Shown: in pieces, positions 63,991 through 64,000 of the stretch
How the letters are laid out: each line of letters starts with the position of its first letter
Position numbering within the stretch: the first letter of the stretch is position 1
DNA from: Synechococcus sp. PCC 7335
Lineage (GTDB): Bacteria > Cyanobacteriota > Cyanobacteriia > Phormidesmidales > Phormidesmidaceae
Direction: 5' to 3'
Assembly: GCF_000155595.1 (NCBI RefSeq)
Contig: NZ_DS989904.1
Location: forward strand, 4,519,987 to 4,583,986
Length of the DNA: 64,000 bases
Program-made: the position numbers and the translations under genes
The notes under the pieces: generated by a model
Database searches by the model: none
Told to the model about the DNA's origin: nothing
Seen by the model: the letters and a program-made list of their open reading frames with translations, nothing else

Positions 63991-64000
63991 GGTTTATTAC
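63842..64000 (+). CDS. Lipoprotein, probable SAM-dependent methyltransferase, 3' end outside window
   Basis: Starts with the same signal as the truncated copy (lipobox TLGC, Cys about 23) and continues DSSDSIYSYKKPSSDGIGKV. The SxDGIGKxY piece is what I recall from the N-terminus of a cyanobacterial lipid-anchored class I methyltransferase; the methyltransferase domain itself lies outside the window. The lipoprotein call is secure, the methyltransferase one is tentative. Confidence 0.6.
   Translation, partial: MNVSSLFTRFLFLCLILTFTLGCTATAAIPIDSSDSIYSYKKPSSDGIGKVYY

Noticed and set aside
1-64000. CRISPR arrays, rRNA or tRNA genes and complete insertion sequences
   Set aside because: None seen. 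The tandem repeats present have no spacers, and the only transposase trace is a short remnant at 63361-63620.

Overview
The window is chromosomal DNA from a cyanobacterium. The evidence is a PsbQ lipoprotein, a BicA-type bicarbonate transporter, a class II FBP/SBPase, glutamyl-tRNA reductase, a phylloquinone (menA/menC/menE) cluster, a group 2 sigma factor, a DUF1823 protein, and many copies of the HIP1 octamer GCGATCGC. Base composition is intermediate. Gene content would fit a Leptolyngbya/Phormidesmis-like lineage, but that is a guess; the sequence here does not fix the genus.

Layout. 1-3.3 kb: a RodZ-like HTH protein (cut by the window edge) and a lytic transglycosylase. 3.4-14 kb: an accessory surface-polysaccharide region with a decayed rfbA fused to a scrap of an FAD oxidoreductase, an intact rfbB, one glycosyltransferase, three complete sulfotransferases of different types and a broken Stf0-type sulfotransferase. 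The housekeeping aminopeptidase pepA and a small zinc-ribbon protein sit inside this stretch. 14-24 kb: glycerol kinase, a VOC protein, bicA, an ABC exporter and a large coiled-coil envelope protein. 24-32 kb: mostly + strand genes for an AGE-family sugar epimerase, ArfB, a YbhN-like membrane protein, a GT2 polyprenyl-phosphate glycosyltransferase, CysH, a NahK/APH-like kinase, a DOMON-like protein, a small membrane protein and an Asp/Glu racemase. 32-41 kb: a 1.37 kb gene-free stretch leading to the group 2 sigma factor, a PHP phosphoesterase, an MNT-type nucleotidyltransferase carrying the tail of a lost HEPN protein, DUF362 divergent from folP, psbQ and an FAD oxidoreductase. 40-46 kb: a C-terminal processing protease, ispG, a TPR protein and an ExbB-ExbD-ExbD set, all on the minus strand. 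46-53 kb: birA, a LytM/M23 peptidase and the phylloquinone genes. 53-61 kb: a DUF3352 protein, FBP/SBPase, hemA and two membrane proteins.

The last 3 kb is the most unusual. A promoter-plus-lipoprotein-leader block of about 300 bp occurs twice (about 61.06-61.40 and 63.65-63.99 kb). Between the copies lie a small acidic protein gene, a large P-loop ATPase with an ORC/STAND-like core and a C-terminal helix-hairpin-helix tail, a perfect 19-bp palindrome and a probable transposase remnant. This is the best candidate in the window for an undescribed mobile or defence-like module.

A second pattern runs through the whole window: short tandem repeats with 14-18 bp units, most often 15 bp and in frame, occur inside at least five unrelated genes and in several intergenic regions. 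Many ORF starts were moved here to an internal ATG, GTG or TTG because the longest frame begins at a weak codon or overlaps a neighbour; this is stated per gene.
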